Position numbers and translations under genes: made by a program. A stretch of DNA of 64,000 nt from Boothiomyces macroporosus (Eukaryota > Chytridiomycota > Chytridiomycetes > Rhizophydiales > Terramycetaceae). Of the stretch, positions 34,261 through 45,376 are shown piece by piece. Location of the stretch: the NCBI GenBank assembly GCA_027604185.1, contig JADGKB010000080.1, forward strand, positions 1 to 64,000, read 5' to 3'. The notes beneath the pieces were generated by a model that saw nothing but the letters and a program-made list of their open reading frames with translations, was not told where the DNA came from and ran no database searches. The stretch's first letter is position 1, and every line of letters begins with the position of its first letter.

Positions 34261-34892
34261 TTAGATTATATTACTATTTTTTAATATTTTGATTCCCCCA
34301 GAGTACCTTTCCCCTTGTACTATAAACGATTTAGTAATGGGCGTTAAAGAGGTTGGCTTGATATATTCTTCAGGAGGCACAATTCTAAAAGCGGATGTGT
34401 GGACAGTTAGAGCTGGTTTGTGAGGACTAAATATTAGCTTTATGTACTGATTTAGATCCGTAATATGACAAGAAAAGGAGTATAGCCCAATAACCCGTAT
34501 AAGAATATCAGGAAATATGAAAAATATATACGGTAATCCATCGTCTGGGTCATTGAGTATCTTTCCCATTACAGTGTTATACCCTACCAGGTTTTGACAC
34601 AGCTGCGACGTATCGTTTGGATTTAAAAGGATGGTGTTCTTGATTATCCCACCATCTTCAGAAAGAAGAACTAGGTGACAAACAAAGTTATGTTTTAGAA
34701 GCTACAATAAATAACTGGTTACTTGTTGTATAGTTTTTTCTTTTTGAAATACAACTTGCAGTATCAAAAATGGGTTCCTATCGTTAGGATGTTGTACAGG
34801 TTAGTTTTCAAGAATGGCTTGCACATACCGTGACTTCTTCCATATATTGGTTCTTGTCTATTTACTATACTATATTCATCATCATTTATCAT
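34261..34892 (-). CDS. velvet-domain transcription regulator (small)
   Basis: Exons 34892-34798, 34777-34723, 34701-34261; introns 20 and 21 nt; 197 codons (196 aa). The protein is almost only a velvet domain: YSIVNRQEPIYGRSHGMCKP matches the N-terminal velvet strand (YxLxIxQxPxRAR), then NPFLILQVVF, CHLVLLSEDGG, the block YIFFIFPDILIRVIGLYSF and TKSFIVQGERYSGG near the end. Velvet proteins (VeA, VelB, VosA) are fungus-specific NF-kappaB-like DNA-binding regulators of development and secondary metabolism. No PEST or disordered insertion is seen. It was only recognisable after removing both introns. Confidence 0.85.
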
Positions 34893-34973
34893 CTTATAAG
34901 TGGCAAGCAAAAAGTTTCACGGGTGACTTTACAAAGTCCAAACACCAAAAAATCTAAAATGTTCACTTTCAAT

Positions 34974-35369
34974 TCAAATACTGGCTGGTGGATTATATCC
35001 GCATTGAATTTTTAATTTTAAATGCTTTTTAGCGATTTCCAAAGCTCTTCTCAGTTGATTTTCAATAAGACGGCAATTATATCCGCCATTTAGCAATTTT
35101 TCGTGGGGTTTTATTTCCGCAAATATCGTACCACTAGAAATGAGATTTTGAAAACATGCCCAATTCGTCAATTTACGTTTACATGAGATTTCGAGATTCA
35201 TTTTACCCAAAGGGTTAATGCCAATAACCTTGTCAATGAAAATGAAGCGCCACAGCAAAATCAATGGGAACAAGTTTCCGCTAGATTGGCCATTAGCCTT
35301 TAATAATACAGAGTTAGAGAGCCGGGAAAGTTTCTGGCATTTTTCGTAAGGCGTATTGTGTACTTTCAT
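34974..35369 (-). CDS. hypothetical protein, uncertain
   Basis: ATG-initiated open frame of 131 aa just upstream of the velvet gene on the same strand. It has one hydrophobic stretch (about residues 33-48) and a basic C-terminal half containing LIENQLRRALEIAKKHLKLK. No domain recognised. Base composition is like the neighbours, but the frame could be chance in a 950-bp gap. Confidence 0.3.
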   Translation of the reverse strand: MKVHNTPYEKCQKLSRLSNSVLLKANGQSSGNLFPLILLWRFIFIDKVIGINPLGKMNLEISCKRKLTNWACFQNLISSGTIFAEIKPHEKLLNGGYNCRLIENQLRRALEIAKKHLKLKIQCGYNPPASI

Positions 35370-35841
35370 TAAATCACTTTAAGCCGGAGAAAAGAATTTC
35401 CTGACCCTAATTATGCAAGTTTAGTTGTATCGTTTTCATAGGTTTAATATTAGGATGCCTGCTCCTAAACCTACGTAGTCTATTATGTGTATTCCTATTA
35501 CAATGCTTAGGTTCAAGAGATTGTTGACTCATATTCCAAAATAACTGGACAGTATTCGGGGACAAGTTGAATCCATCCAACCCTGTAAATCAACCCCCGC
35601 AAGCTACCAAACATCATTTATATTCTCATTACTAGCATATATGGAGAATACCTCAATTTTTAAGGCTGTAAATAAAAAATTATCCGCAACTCGCAATGTA
35701 TCGCATATGGATAGTAATATTGTGTCTATATTGTAATCTGCTGATTTTTCCCTCTGACTTATCATCTGATTCTATCACTTGGCATTTCCCAAACAATGTC
35801 AGTGAGGCTTGACAAAAGCCAAGCTTAACTTTCTCTTTCAA
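35370..35841. other. intergenic region upstream of the hydrolase gene
   Basis: 472 bp; promoter of the alpha/beta hydrolase. No additional gene, repeat or RNA recognised. Confidence 0.4.
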
Positions 35842-36826
35842 ATGCCAAAAATCAATGTCTCGAACGACAACGAAGCACCAGTTGAAATCTACTACTCGGT
35901 AATAGGAACTGGACCACACAAGTTGTTTTTTGTCAACGGAATGGGGAGTATTTCACAACAGTGGGATTACCAAGTGGAATATTTCTCTCAATTTGAACAA
36001 TTTTCTATATGTGTATTTGATAACCGAGGGTCTGGATTTTCTACCGCAACTCCTGGAAGGTACACCACTTCGCTATTGGCCAAAGACGCATATAAATTAA
36101 TCGAGCATTTGGAGTGGGAAACTGTGCATTTGGTTGGATTATCAATGGGTGGAATGATATCCCAAGAATTGGCGCATATGTTGAAAGACCGAGTTGCCAG
36201 TTTGACACTAATTTCTACTTATTCCAAATTTAATGGATTGCCAGTACCCAAATCAGAAGAAAAGTTTAGTCCATTGAAACTAGCCGGAAGCTCAGTAATG
36301 ACACTTTTAACGATAGTTTAGTGTTGTGAGATCACTGTTGAAACCGCCAGTACGTGGAGGGATTGAAGAATTTGCGGATCAAACAGTAAATGTCCTTTTC
36401 CCAAAGGTAATCCTAACTAATATAGGAATGGCTGGAGCAAAATTCAAAGCTGCCTAGTAAAACTCACCTTACTAACTACGAAGTAGTTAGACAGGTAATG
36501 TTTGATTAACAAAGTTTATGATTGATAGATATAGCCAAACTGGATTACAAAGTTCGGCTGGGCGTTCAGGACAGAGAAGTGCTTGTCTTACACATTACTT
36601 TGACAAGAGATTGACGGAGCTTGCTGATTATGACTATCCGAAATTGGTTATAACTGGGGATTCTGATTCAATAGTTAGACAGCCTGCAAGTTCTCAATAC
36701 TTGGCTGATAAACTCAAAGCCAAACTGGTTATATATCCTAATGGCGGGCATGCTCTTAGAATGCAAGATCCAGAATGGCACAACCAGACTCTGATGGAAC
36801 ACTTCCTCGAAGCTATTCACGGATAA
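35842..36826 (+). CDS. alpha/beta-hydrolase fold protein
   Basis: Four exons: 35842-36294, 36317-36406, 36426-36494, 36515-36826; introns 22, 19 and 20 nt; 307 aa. Oxyanion region FFVNGMGSISQQWDYQ, nucleophile elbow GLSMGG (Ser in GxSxG), acid in VITGDSDSIV and the catalytic His in PNGGHALRM complete the triad after splicing. The frame is open before the first ATG at 35842 but lacks an earlier Met. Two internal exons of 90 and 69 bp carry the lid region. Substrate cannot be inferred: this is the large family of lipases, esterases and epoxide hydrolases. No signal peptide. Confidence 0.88.
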
Positions 36827-36905
36827 ATTGTAGAGTAATAAAATCAAACAAAATCGCATTTATTTCAAACATATTGATAATTTTGATACCTAAATTAACG
36901 CTGAA

Positions 36906-37699
36906 TTACCCATATTGGACCTTGGTTCTGTTTACTCGCCAAGCTTCATTCAGCAACGATGACTGGGCATTTTCTTTGGCTGCAATCTTTCTAAACAAGA
37001 CAGCAGAGAAAATCAGACCCACAAATTCGATCAGACCAATCACAATACCGGCACCGCCAATAGTATTCAATGAATTGAATAAGCTTTGTTGTAATTGGTC
37101 CTTGCAACCAACGGTAAAAGCAGTGGTTCCAGCAAAGTTATAACGTGTCATACAATCAACAGGTACTGCATGATCGAGAGGGCTACTATATCCGCAGCAT
37201 TGGAACTATGGTTAGTATGTATTTACAAGTCGTTCAATATTGTTAATCTCTGTACTATTTGGATGTTTTTCGACTTCTAGAACCCAAGACGTTTCCAAAA
37301 CTCCGCTAATTTCATCTCTTTGAGCATAAGCAGCAGCACCAATAGATACCTCCAAAATAACAAGAATAATCAATAATACAAAGTAGGTTTTCAGTAACAT
37401 TCCTTTTTCATTTGCTGCTCCAAAGCAACCCAAGAACGAAACGATTGACACGATAACACCAATAGCAATGGCAGCTGAAGCAATTCCAGAACTTAATCCG
37501 ACGATATCAGTGGTGTTATTTGATATAATATAACCACCGCCTCCAATTAGGATCAGGCCAGCAAGCTGGATTAATTAACAATTACCATTGAAAGAAAGTT
37601 GATTACTAACATCAGGTTTTTTGCAAATACAAAACTGGTAGTTCCGCATGCTGTGTCTTTGTCGAAAGAGAACGTTCCAATCTTTGATAGTAGAGGCAT
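36906..37699 (-). CDS. tetraspanin
   Basis: Exons 37699-37586, 37565-37227 and 37205-36906; introns 20 and 21 nt; 250 aa. Four membrane helices, with the small loop between helices 1 and 2, the intracellular GCFGAANEKGMLLKTYF motif, and a large extracellular loop containing FQCCGYS (the CCG signature) and a later Cys pair. The CCG sits right after the second intron and is lost without splicing. Fungal tetraspanins are known in filamentous species and early lineages, where they affect appressoria or cell-surface organisation; they are absent from budding yeast. Convergent with the hydrolase gene, 79 bp apart. Confidence 0.9.
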
Positions 37700-37788
37700 T
37701 TTCGTGAAACTAATTCAAGTCGGAAGATTTTAATGATTTACGTCACTATACAATCGCGTAAAAAGGATTGGACAGTATAGAATTTTTA

Positions 37789-38452
37789 TTAAACGAGAGT
37801 TCCATCATTTGCGGCAATCTCTGTATCGGCATAGCTTTTGATTTGACGAGCTGGAGGATCAGTCTCCATCGCATCGTTCTTCTTTTTCTTTTTTGGTTGT
37901 ACTTTTTTACCTAAACGCTCTTCCACCTTTTTACCTAGTCGATCTTCAACCCTCTTTCCTAGTCTATCTTCCACTCGTTTTCCTAATCTTTCAAGAATCC
38001 CTCCACCAGCAGATCCAGTAGATCCTCCTAGTCGACTGGTGATATCAGCTTTCTTTTTGAGTTCTCTGACGAGATTAACAGAGATTATTAAACCATCGAG
38101 GGTCTGTCCGTCTAAATTTGACTTTGCAGTTTCTGCCAATTCTTTGGATTTTACTGTTACTTCAGCTTCGCCCAAAGATCTCCCAGATTCATCAAACTTT
38201 ATCGAGACGGATGAAACAGCTTCTTTGCCACTATGTTAGTTTGTTTTTACCCAAACAGTTCGATTAGATCTTCCTTGGATACCTTTGTTAACATACAGAT
38301 ACATTCCAGTGCAAGTTGGTAACGCTTACTACCCAGTGCCCATCCGCTCCTCCAGATTTTTGTTCAGACCACGGATTTTTGTGGTGCTTTCTCTTTTTGA
38401 ATGGTTTGTTCTTCCTGTGAGTCTTTATTGCGTCGTCCAAAGAAAGATTCAT
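37789..38452 (-). CDS. ALY/REF-type mRNA export adaptor (Yra1-like)
   Basis: Exons 38452-38303, 38282-38251 and 38230-37789; introns 20 and 20 nt; 207 aa. The N-terminus MNLSLDDAIKTHR matches the UAP56/Sub2-binding motif of ALYREF. An RRM follows: VVSVTNLHWN-VSKEDLIELFG and SGRSLGEAEVTV, with RNP2 and the loop restored by splicing around a 32-bp exon. The C-terminus contains four tandem units of RLGKRVED type and a basic PKKKKK stretch, then a divergent tail. The protein couples transcription, splicing and export in the TREX complex. The repeated Arg/Lys-Val-Glu units differ from the usual RGG-rich tails. Confidence 0.9.
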
Positions 38453-38483
38453 TTTCTGGAAAAAAACAAAAATTGGATTCAAC

Positions 38484-40943
38484 TTAATTATTATTATTAA
38501 TGACGGTTTGGTTTAGTTTAACGAGGGCCTGGGTTAATTTGATTATCTGCAGTTGGTTTCTTTCTGTTGCAAGCACTAGATTCCACAGGATCCAAGTATT
38601 TATGAGGAACATGAAGAGGAAAAACAGTGATACGGCAAACAGATATGACTGTGGTAACTGTTGGATCCATGTTTGGATCATGTCTGCAACATACGCATGT
38701 TGAACAACTGGCTTTGGCTGAATAATAGCAACTGGAACAGATTTTTGTCCGCTGGCGACAAACTTTTCAATCTGCGAAAAGATATCAGTGTATACTTTCT
38801 TTACATTTTCAAAGGTATTCTTTTCTGCGGTTCCCTTTGGAATCATTTTACTTTTAACAGTCACTTTGATGAGGATTCGTAATTTCGTTTTAGTGTCGTC
38901 GATTTTAGTAAAACAGATCCTTAGATCATTTACTATACCCAAGTCTACAGAAGTGTTTACATCTACACAAAAGCTGTTTGGGCCAGCTTGGAGGATTTTC
39001 TCGGAACCAGTTGTCACGGCTGTTTTAGGGACTGGGTTAAGCTTTCCTTACCAAATGGAATTCCATGTTTCAAAGGCACAACGCATTTGGTTCTTCGATG
39101 GAATCCAGGTTTGATGGCAGAAAATTCAGGTGTGAAATTTGGGGTTGTCATCTTTTCAAGTGGAGTTAATTCACCATTCTCGCCATCTTCCAACCAAGGT
39201 TCAAAAAGTATATCTATTTTCAATTCTAAAGTACCTGTCCAGCCTCCTTCAGTTATATTGTAGTTCATGAAAACAGTGTTCTGCTTCGATATAAAGGCTT
39301 GTTTCCATACAACATCTATTGGGATGGTATATACTTCTTCCATGAGAGTCTTGTATCCATCAGAGTCATTCAATGTTATGCATGTACACTCTTGATCAGA
39401 GGCTGGTGCACCAGAAGGCTGTTCCAAGTTTTCAGAGATGAAACTAGCAAATTCATTGTAATAGTTTCGAACCCCATCGTAAGCAGATTTTTCTGCAACC
39501 ACTAGCATTAATAAAGAATACTCTTTGGCACAGGTAATTTTCCATTTCCTGTAAAGACAAATTTTGCGAATGCTTTCAAATGTGTCTGCTTGGAGTCCCT
39601 TTCCGATAAACACAACTTTACTACTGAATCTATTCCCATAAGTGGCATTGTCGCTTCAACTACTATACAAAGAGACTTTTCTGTGATTTTTGTAATTTTC
39701 ATCGTTTCAATAGATTGGGTAGTTTTAGGCACTAGATTACTAGATAATTACCAAATGGGATTCCATGGTTCAAGGGCATGCTTTTAGTGGACTTTCTCAC
39801 ATACCCTTCTTTTACTGATGTATATTCAGGTTCATACTGCGGGCCGCCAGCTTGTCCTAGTGGTAAAAGCTCTTCCACATTAGGGCTATTTTCCGGCACC
39901 CAAGGCCCAAACATAATATCTATATTAAATGCAATTACCTGCAATCTTTTGATTTTCAACTAAAAACTTTGAATTTGTGTTTCCCCCAGAGGGTACACAT
40001 AGCCATTCCTTCCACAGGGTTAATATATCCATAGGTATCATAGAGTTGTGGATTTCTGTAGCTTCCTTGTCTTGGTCGCACAAACAGTCCTCATCTTTTA
40101 CTGAATTCAAGCTGAATTCTGAAGTGCAAACTGAAGGTCTTTGTTCATTTATCGTCGACATTGGCGAGCTGTCAGTATCCTGTTGCTGAGTTCTGCCTCT
40201 TTCTAATTGCGAATTCAAAGCACTATCCGATAATGAAAATTGTGGACTGAGCATAAACGAATTTCTGTCCACAGAAAGCAAAGTTTTGGGAGTGCGAAAG
40301 CCACTTGGATCTTGCGCTTTCATTTGATGTAATTTGACGCACACATCACAGGTGCTGTATTCGCAATTACATTCGTTGTGGGTAATTACTGGGAAATTTC
40401 GGAGCAAGCTGGTTTGCTTTCGTTAAGATAAATTACCTCCACATTATAGTCCCACGCCTTGTTCATAATATTGAATTTTTCTTCCTTGTTTGAGTTAATT
40501 GATCCGAAATATATCGTCTCTTTTGTAGTCTCAACCTCTATAGAATTTGGTAGAATTGCCGAATAGGTGGTTTTTCTGATATCCACAACATCCGTCAAAT
40601 CAATCACAATAGTGGTCTAGATTAAGATTGGTTACATTTCCAGGCCAGTTGTTTTTAAAGCAAAAGTGATGCTCTGAAATCCATAATTTTCCATCCGCCA
40701 GAGTCGGTCTTGCAGCCTGACACTTGAATACTAAATGAATAAAAACGAACCTTTAATCAACCGTTCCCAGGATGGAATAGATTTGAAGTGCCTGTGGAAA
40801 TCATTATTCTTGTCATTTTTTTCCATCAGTACTCCTATTTTTGGGTGTATAACTTGAGTCTTGTAATCTGGAATACATCTATCATTGAAATACTGTGCCA
40901 ACAGCAACTCGTTCGGCAACGGTGGCGGTTCTGGGATACTCAT
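38484..40943 (-). CDS. GRAM and double VASt-domain sterol-transfer protein (Lam/Ysp-like)
   Basis: Eight exons: 40943-40751, 40730-40636, 40616-40437, 40416-39939, 39919-39752, 39731-39522, 39501-39052, 39031-38484. Introns are 20, 19, 20, 19, 20, 20 and 20 nt; 773 aa. A GRAM domain (about residues 50-155, with LADGKLWISEHHFCFKN) is followed by a Ser/Gln-rich linker, a first VASt domain (about 315-480, DIMFGPWVPEN...PLNHGIPF) and a second (about 530-690, DILFEPWLEDG...PLKHGIPF). A membrane helix (about 721-746) anchors it near the C-terminus. Lam proteins move sterol between ER and plasma membrane at contact sites. Both VASt domains have an intron at the same GIPF motif. Confidence 0.9.
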
Positions 40944-42575
40944 TATTTGGTGATTGCGGAAGAACTTTAGTAAAATTTCGCAGCCTATTTTACCAAGAAA
41001 ATAGGAACTCAATAAAAGAACGCAGCTAATTTATTTTGATCCCCGGTAACCTTTTCTATACCGCTGCCTAATGTAGAATCTGATTGTCTTTTTTGGCAGG
41101 AGTGGTGCTTGTATTGGAATATAATTTGATAATTCCCCTAACTTTTCTTTTGATAAAGCTTACTTGATCTTTATCCGATTTGTTGAATTGTTAGATCCAA
41201 CTGAAGGGATCGATTTATGTCAATTTATGTAATTTGAGTACCGGTGATCTAATGAAACCTGAATCTTTATTTTATGGTAGCTGTAATCTCTCTCATTGGA
41301 GATTGAAAATGTACCAGATAGGAGTCTCAGAGTCGCGTGCTACTTTAATAAAGGCTTCAAATAGCCTGTTACCACTACTGAACTTGATACATTTCAAGAA
41401 GCAGGATTCACGTCAACATGAATTTGAAATCCAAAGCACCAGACACTCACAGTAAACGTTTGATATAAGTGCTCTATTTTCATTACTGGACCCGCAGTTC
41501 ATAATAGGCAGCTGTCGTGTAAAAGATCATAGATACCAAACTGGATATAGCATCCTTTTCATTTTACTGCTAACCAAATTGGATTTAGAAAATTATCAAA
41601 GATTCGACACTGATGAAAAGAGTAACTGTAGCCTTTGAGACAGTCTCAACTATGGAGGATGATCTTACCAATGTACTTGGACTTTGACAATCTCTGGTAA
41701 ATGAATCAAGATTATAGTATCAACATACCCACAGACTTGCGCTAATCATTTTTAATGGTGACATTGCGACACTGTCTTTTTTAGTAATCCATTGTCAAAA
41801 TTCATCACCAGACCTAAACGAACTTTTATCAATGAATATAATTCTGCGTCTGACCTATTTATACTGTGGTTATACCTTTTTATTTCTATTTGTTTATTGC
41901 AAGACGTGATTTAGATCTCGGTCATGGCGATTAACCTTGTGTTTAATTTCGCCATATTTAATCGGCTTTTCTTGGACCGATGGCCGCGGAAAACGGGTTT
42001 CACAAGCTAGAGGCTGCGCAAAAATAAACACTTGCAATCAAGTAGCCTTATTTTTCGCATTATTTCATTTTACCAGCATTTAAATTAAATCTTCATTTGC
42101 TTTTTAAGATTAAATTTTCCGCTGAGCCCGTGTTGGTGTTTATGACCCAACTAACCCGTTATAATTATGATGGTTGGACAATGGGGCTATATCCGCCAGA
42201 TTGATGCGGATTGTCGCTTACAAATTCAAAGTTTTTTCATTGTTTCATATGTCGTTCGACTGTTGTGGTCCCAAGCATTCCCAAAACGTTCACTTGCTAA
42301 CACAAAAAAGTTCTTTAAGTTGAATTTAGTAAGGAAATAAAGAACAAGTTCAAGAGGAAATCCACGCATTTTGATTGGTCGTATGATTGCATAAATTCTA
42401 GGCAGAGAGAGCCTAGTCGTATTTGTAATGAAATCAATTGCCCACTTAATCAAATGCGGTGGCTGTATTCCTTTTAAACCATAAAAGGCGTAACGCCTCG
42501 CGGGCCATCTTTTCTCCACTACAAAAGCGTTCAAAATTTTTCTCGTTCGATTTTTTGTAATTTAACTCACCACAC
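40944..42575. other. 1.6-kb divergent intergenic region
   Basis: By far the longest gap in the window. It has no recognisable gene on either strand; a 67-codon ATG frame at 41252-41455 and a minus-strand frame near 42226-42534 show no motif. AT-rich tracts and short dyads exist, but I could not support an RNA gene. It may hold regulatory sites for the GT2 gene or an unrecognised noncoding transcript. Confidence 0.4.
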
Positions 42576-44640
42576 ATGTCAAAATCCTCAATAAATTTAA
42601 ATCTGGAGCACCCGAAGGTTGTCACCAGCTATCTAGGCAAGCTCCCACTGCAGTCAATTTTTCAACGGGTGCTTGGAGTTGGATACGTAGTGTTCATCCC
42701 ATTCTGCGTTTTTGGTCCTATTTACACTCCAATAGCTTTTACAATCTACTATCTGATATTGAATGTGTTTTTGATTCTAAATAATGTCAGAACAGTATTT
42801 GGAGCTCGCAGCGCTTTTATTGGGGCAAAGAAACACTCTCAAACCAACTGGGCTGAAAAATATTGCAAAACCACCGGCGCTTCATTTCCAGATGACACCA
42901 GACATGATTTACCTTTCGATGCAGTTCGTCATGTAATCATTATTCCTCAGTACAAAGAAGACATGGGAACTATGTATGATACCCTAGACGTCCTTGCTTC
43001 TCATTCTATGGCTTTGTCCAACTACAAGGTAAGGAAGCAAAGCATTAGCGATACTGCTAATGTTCATTAATAGAGCCGATCTAACAGTTAGATTTGCTTG
43101 GCTATGGAAGAGAGCGAAGCTGAAGCACCAACGAAAGCGCAAAAGTTGATTCAAAAGTACCAAGATCAATTCTACGACATTACCTTTACCCTGCACCCTG
43201 CAAATAGGCCGGGTGAAATCCGTGGCAAGTCTAGTAATGTCGCTTGGGCTGCTCGAGAAATGATTCGTCAATGTGGTGGTCCAAGAATTGAAGAAATCAT
43301 CACTGTGATGGATGCTGATACTTGCTTTGCTCAAGATTATTTCCAAGCTCTTTCCTATCACTATGCCTGTGGCACTCCTGCTGAACGTAACTTGATGATG
43401 TTTTGTCCAACTACTGTTTTCGATAGGTAAATTCCACTCTAATCCTAGAAATGCTGATAAAGTTCCTTTTGTTGTCCGCCTCGCTGATATTATTTGGTCC
43501 CTCGGAGTAATGTCAAACATGTATGAATCGTCACCAATCAAGATTCCTTGCTCTGCTTATTCTTTGCCAATGACCCTGGCCGCTTCTGTAGGCTCATGGG
43601 ATGTCGGCCCACAAGCCATGGGAGAAGATTTTCACATGTATCTAAAGTGCTTCTTTTCTACCCATGGTAGGTTGGATGTTCGAACAATCTATTCTCCTGC
43701 TTCTCAATGTAACGTGCAAGGTACTTCGTGGCTGGGAGGCGTGTATGACCGTTATATCCAGGCAAAGCGTCACATGTGGGGTTGCATCGATTTCGGTTAT
43801 GTGATGAGAAGAACTGTATTTGGTATATTGGCTCCAAAGTATGATGCTCCAAACAACATTGTGCAAAAGGTCCCTACTCTCAGCACCACTGAAAACGACG
43901 ATGTTGCGTCCTTGTTGAGTAAAATTGTACCACTGTACCACCGCGTGTTGGAAGCTCATGTTATTATGGGCCAAGTGTTTTTGATGTCTATCATTTCGCC
44001 AATGGTTATTCCTTCTGGAACCTACTTGCCAACCGCAACTCCATTCTGGAACTATTTCACTACCACTGGTGTTCATCCATATGTTGCATTTGCTGTGTTT
44101 ATTGCTGACTGGGTTCGATTTTTAATGGCTTTCTTCTTGGTCTTTACCGTTTACTACTACGAAAGCTACTACAGATGGTGTGGGACTGATCGCTGGATTC
44201 ATTCTTTGCAAGAACAGCTTCATCCTGGAACTGGATTTGGTGTTCAACCACTAGGAAAAAGATCCAAAGTAATGTATAACCGTTCCATGGTCAACATTCT
44301 TGACTGGACTGCTATTCCGTTTGCTGGTATCTTTTTCCTTGCCCTTCCACAGTTCCATTGTCAAACATTGCAGCTCTTCACTGATAGTCTGGACTATGTT
44401 GTTGCTGGTAAACCAATAGCTCCTCCAGAAGATAAGGAAGAAGTTGAAACATATCCGCTTGTAAATTCTAGATCGTTGGCTAGTTCCATTGAAGACAAGT
44501 CTTCAAGAGCAGACTCTGGCTTCTATGAATTTGATGAAACGCATATTCCTATTGATCCAAATGCTAGATTTTCTCCTTCAATGTGGAAAGAAGCTGCTGC
44601 TGGGTCTTCAACATTAAACCAAGCTCATAATATTATCTAG
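42576..44640 (+). CDS. GT2 family processive-type glycosyltransferase, membrane-bound
   Basis: Three exons: 42576-43028, 43092-43426, 43449-44640; introns 63 and 22 nt; 659 aa. N-terminal helices, then a GT-A domain: VIIPQYKE, YKICLAMEE, DADTC (the DxD site), MGEDFHMYLKCFF (the acceptor ED motif) and QCNVQGTSW with RHMWG in the place of the Q/RxxRW motif of cellulose/chitin synthase-like enzymes. C-terminal helices and a cytosolic tail with TYPLVNSRS follow. The first intron is the longest seen (43029-43091) and contains a nested 20-nt GT-AG sequence. Sugar and acceptor cannot be told; a cell-wall or surface polysaccharide is likely. Confidence 0.85.
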
Positions 44641-44950
44641 AGTAATGAAACAAAATGTTAATAAATAGTTTTTCGTTTATATTGTTTTTGTGGTGACAAT
44701 TCAGGGGAGACACAATGGACAGAAAATGTGATGCAATCAAGTGATCACCGATCTCTTACTACCATTCAGTGGTAGATAAACCTGGCATAACTACCATTAG
44801 CATATCCAGCCACGCCAGCGAGCATCGATGGAAAGTTACATGCCAAGATTCAGCATTTGATCCCAACACTGATTGCAATCATCATGGACACATTGATAGC
44901 TTATTACAAGTTTGAAATTGCTTTAGCGTAAACTTTTCGCGACATAAACA
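44641..44950. other. intergenic region between GT2 and Chibby genes
   Basis: 310 bp. It contains a small inverted repeat (CTACCATT...TGGTAG near 44760-44775) that could be a terminator-like hairpin; no gene seen. Confidence 0.35.
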
Positions 44951-45329
44951 ATGACTGACTTTATTCAGCAAGTAAGAAGGAAATCAAGGGCATTCTCAAT
45001 CATGAGGTACCTACATGTAATATAGCCAACCAAAGGCGGTTGCAACTCCCCGCATGCCAACTGCAGAATCAACACCAATCACTTTGACACTGGATGACAC
45101 TAAACTCTCGTTTGACGGAAATCGATGGAGACGAGGTTAATAGTGTTAATTTAGAATCGGAAGTATTGGAACAAACTATTCAGAATTTGACAGAGTCTAA
45201 CCAGCGACTGGAAGCGGAGAACACCCTCCTCCAATTGAAAAATAACTTGCTCCTTGACATGGTGAGTTTACTTAACCTCAGCTCTCGTTGGCTAAGCTAG
45301 ATTTAATCTCTCAGACAATAGAAAAGTAG
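44951..45329 (+). CDS. Chibby family coiled-coil protein
   Basis: Four exons: 44951-45006, 45026-45135, 45155-45261, 45282-45329; introns 19, 19 and 20 nt; 107 codons (106 aa, near the 126 aa of animal CBY1). The family pattern is seen after splicing: TLDDTKLSFDGNRWRRE (animals have LKFENGQW), then a leucine-rich coiled coil NQRLEAENTLLQLKNNLLLDMLSLAK. The last segment matches the conserved EENNLLRLKVDILLDML of animal Chibby. Animal Chibby works at the distal centriole and basal body in ciliogenesis and binds beta-catenin. A fungal copy suggests a basal-body role and thus a flagellated stage, which is inference. Exon sizes of 56, 110, 107 and 48 bp made it invisible unspliced. Confidence 0.78.
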
Positions 45330-45376
45330 AATATAAATATTTACATTATAATTGTTCTCTTTAGTTTTGAAACACA

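Noticed and set aside
41252..41455. 67-codon ORF in the large gap
   Set aside because: No motif, no homologue recognised, and its length is expected by chance in 1.6 kb.
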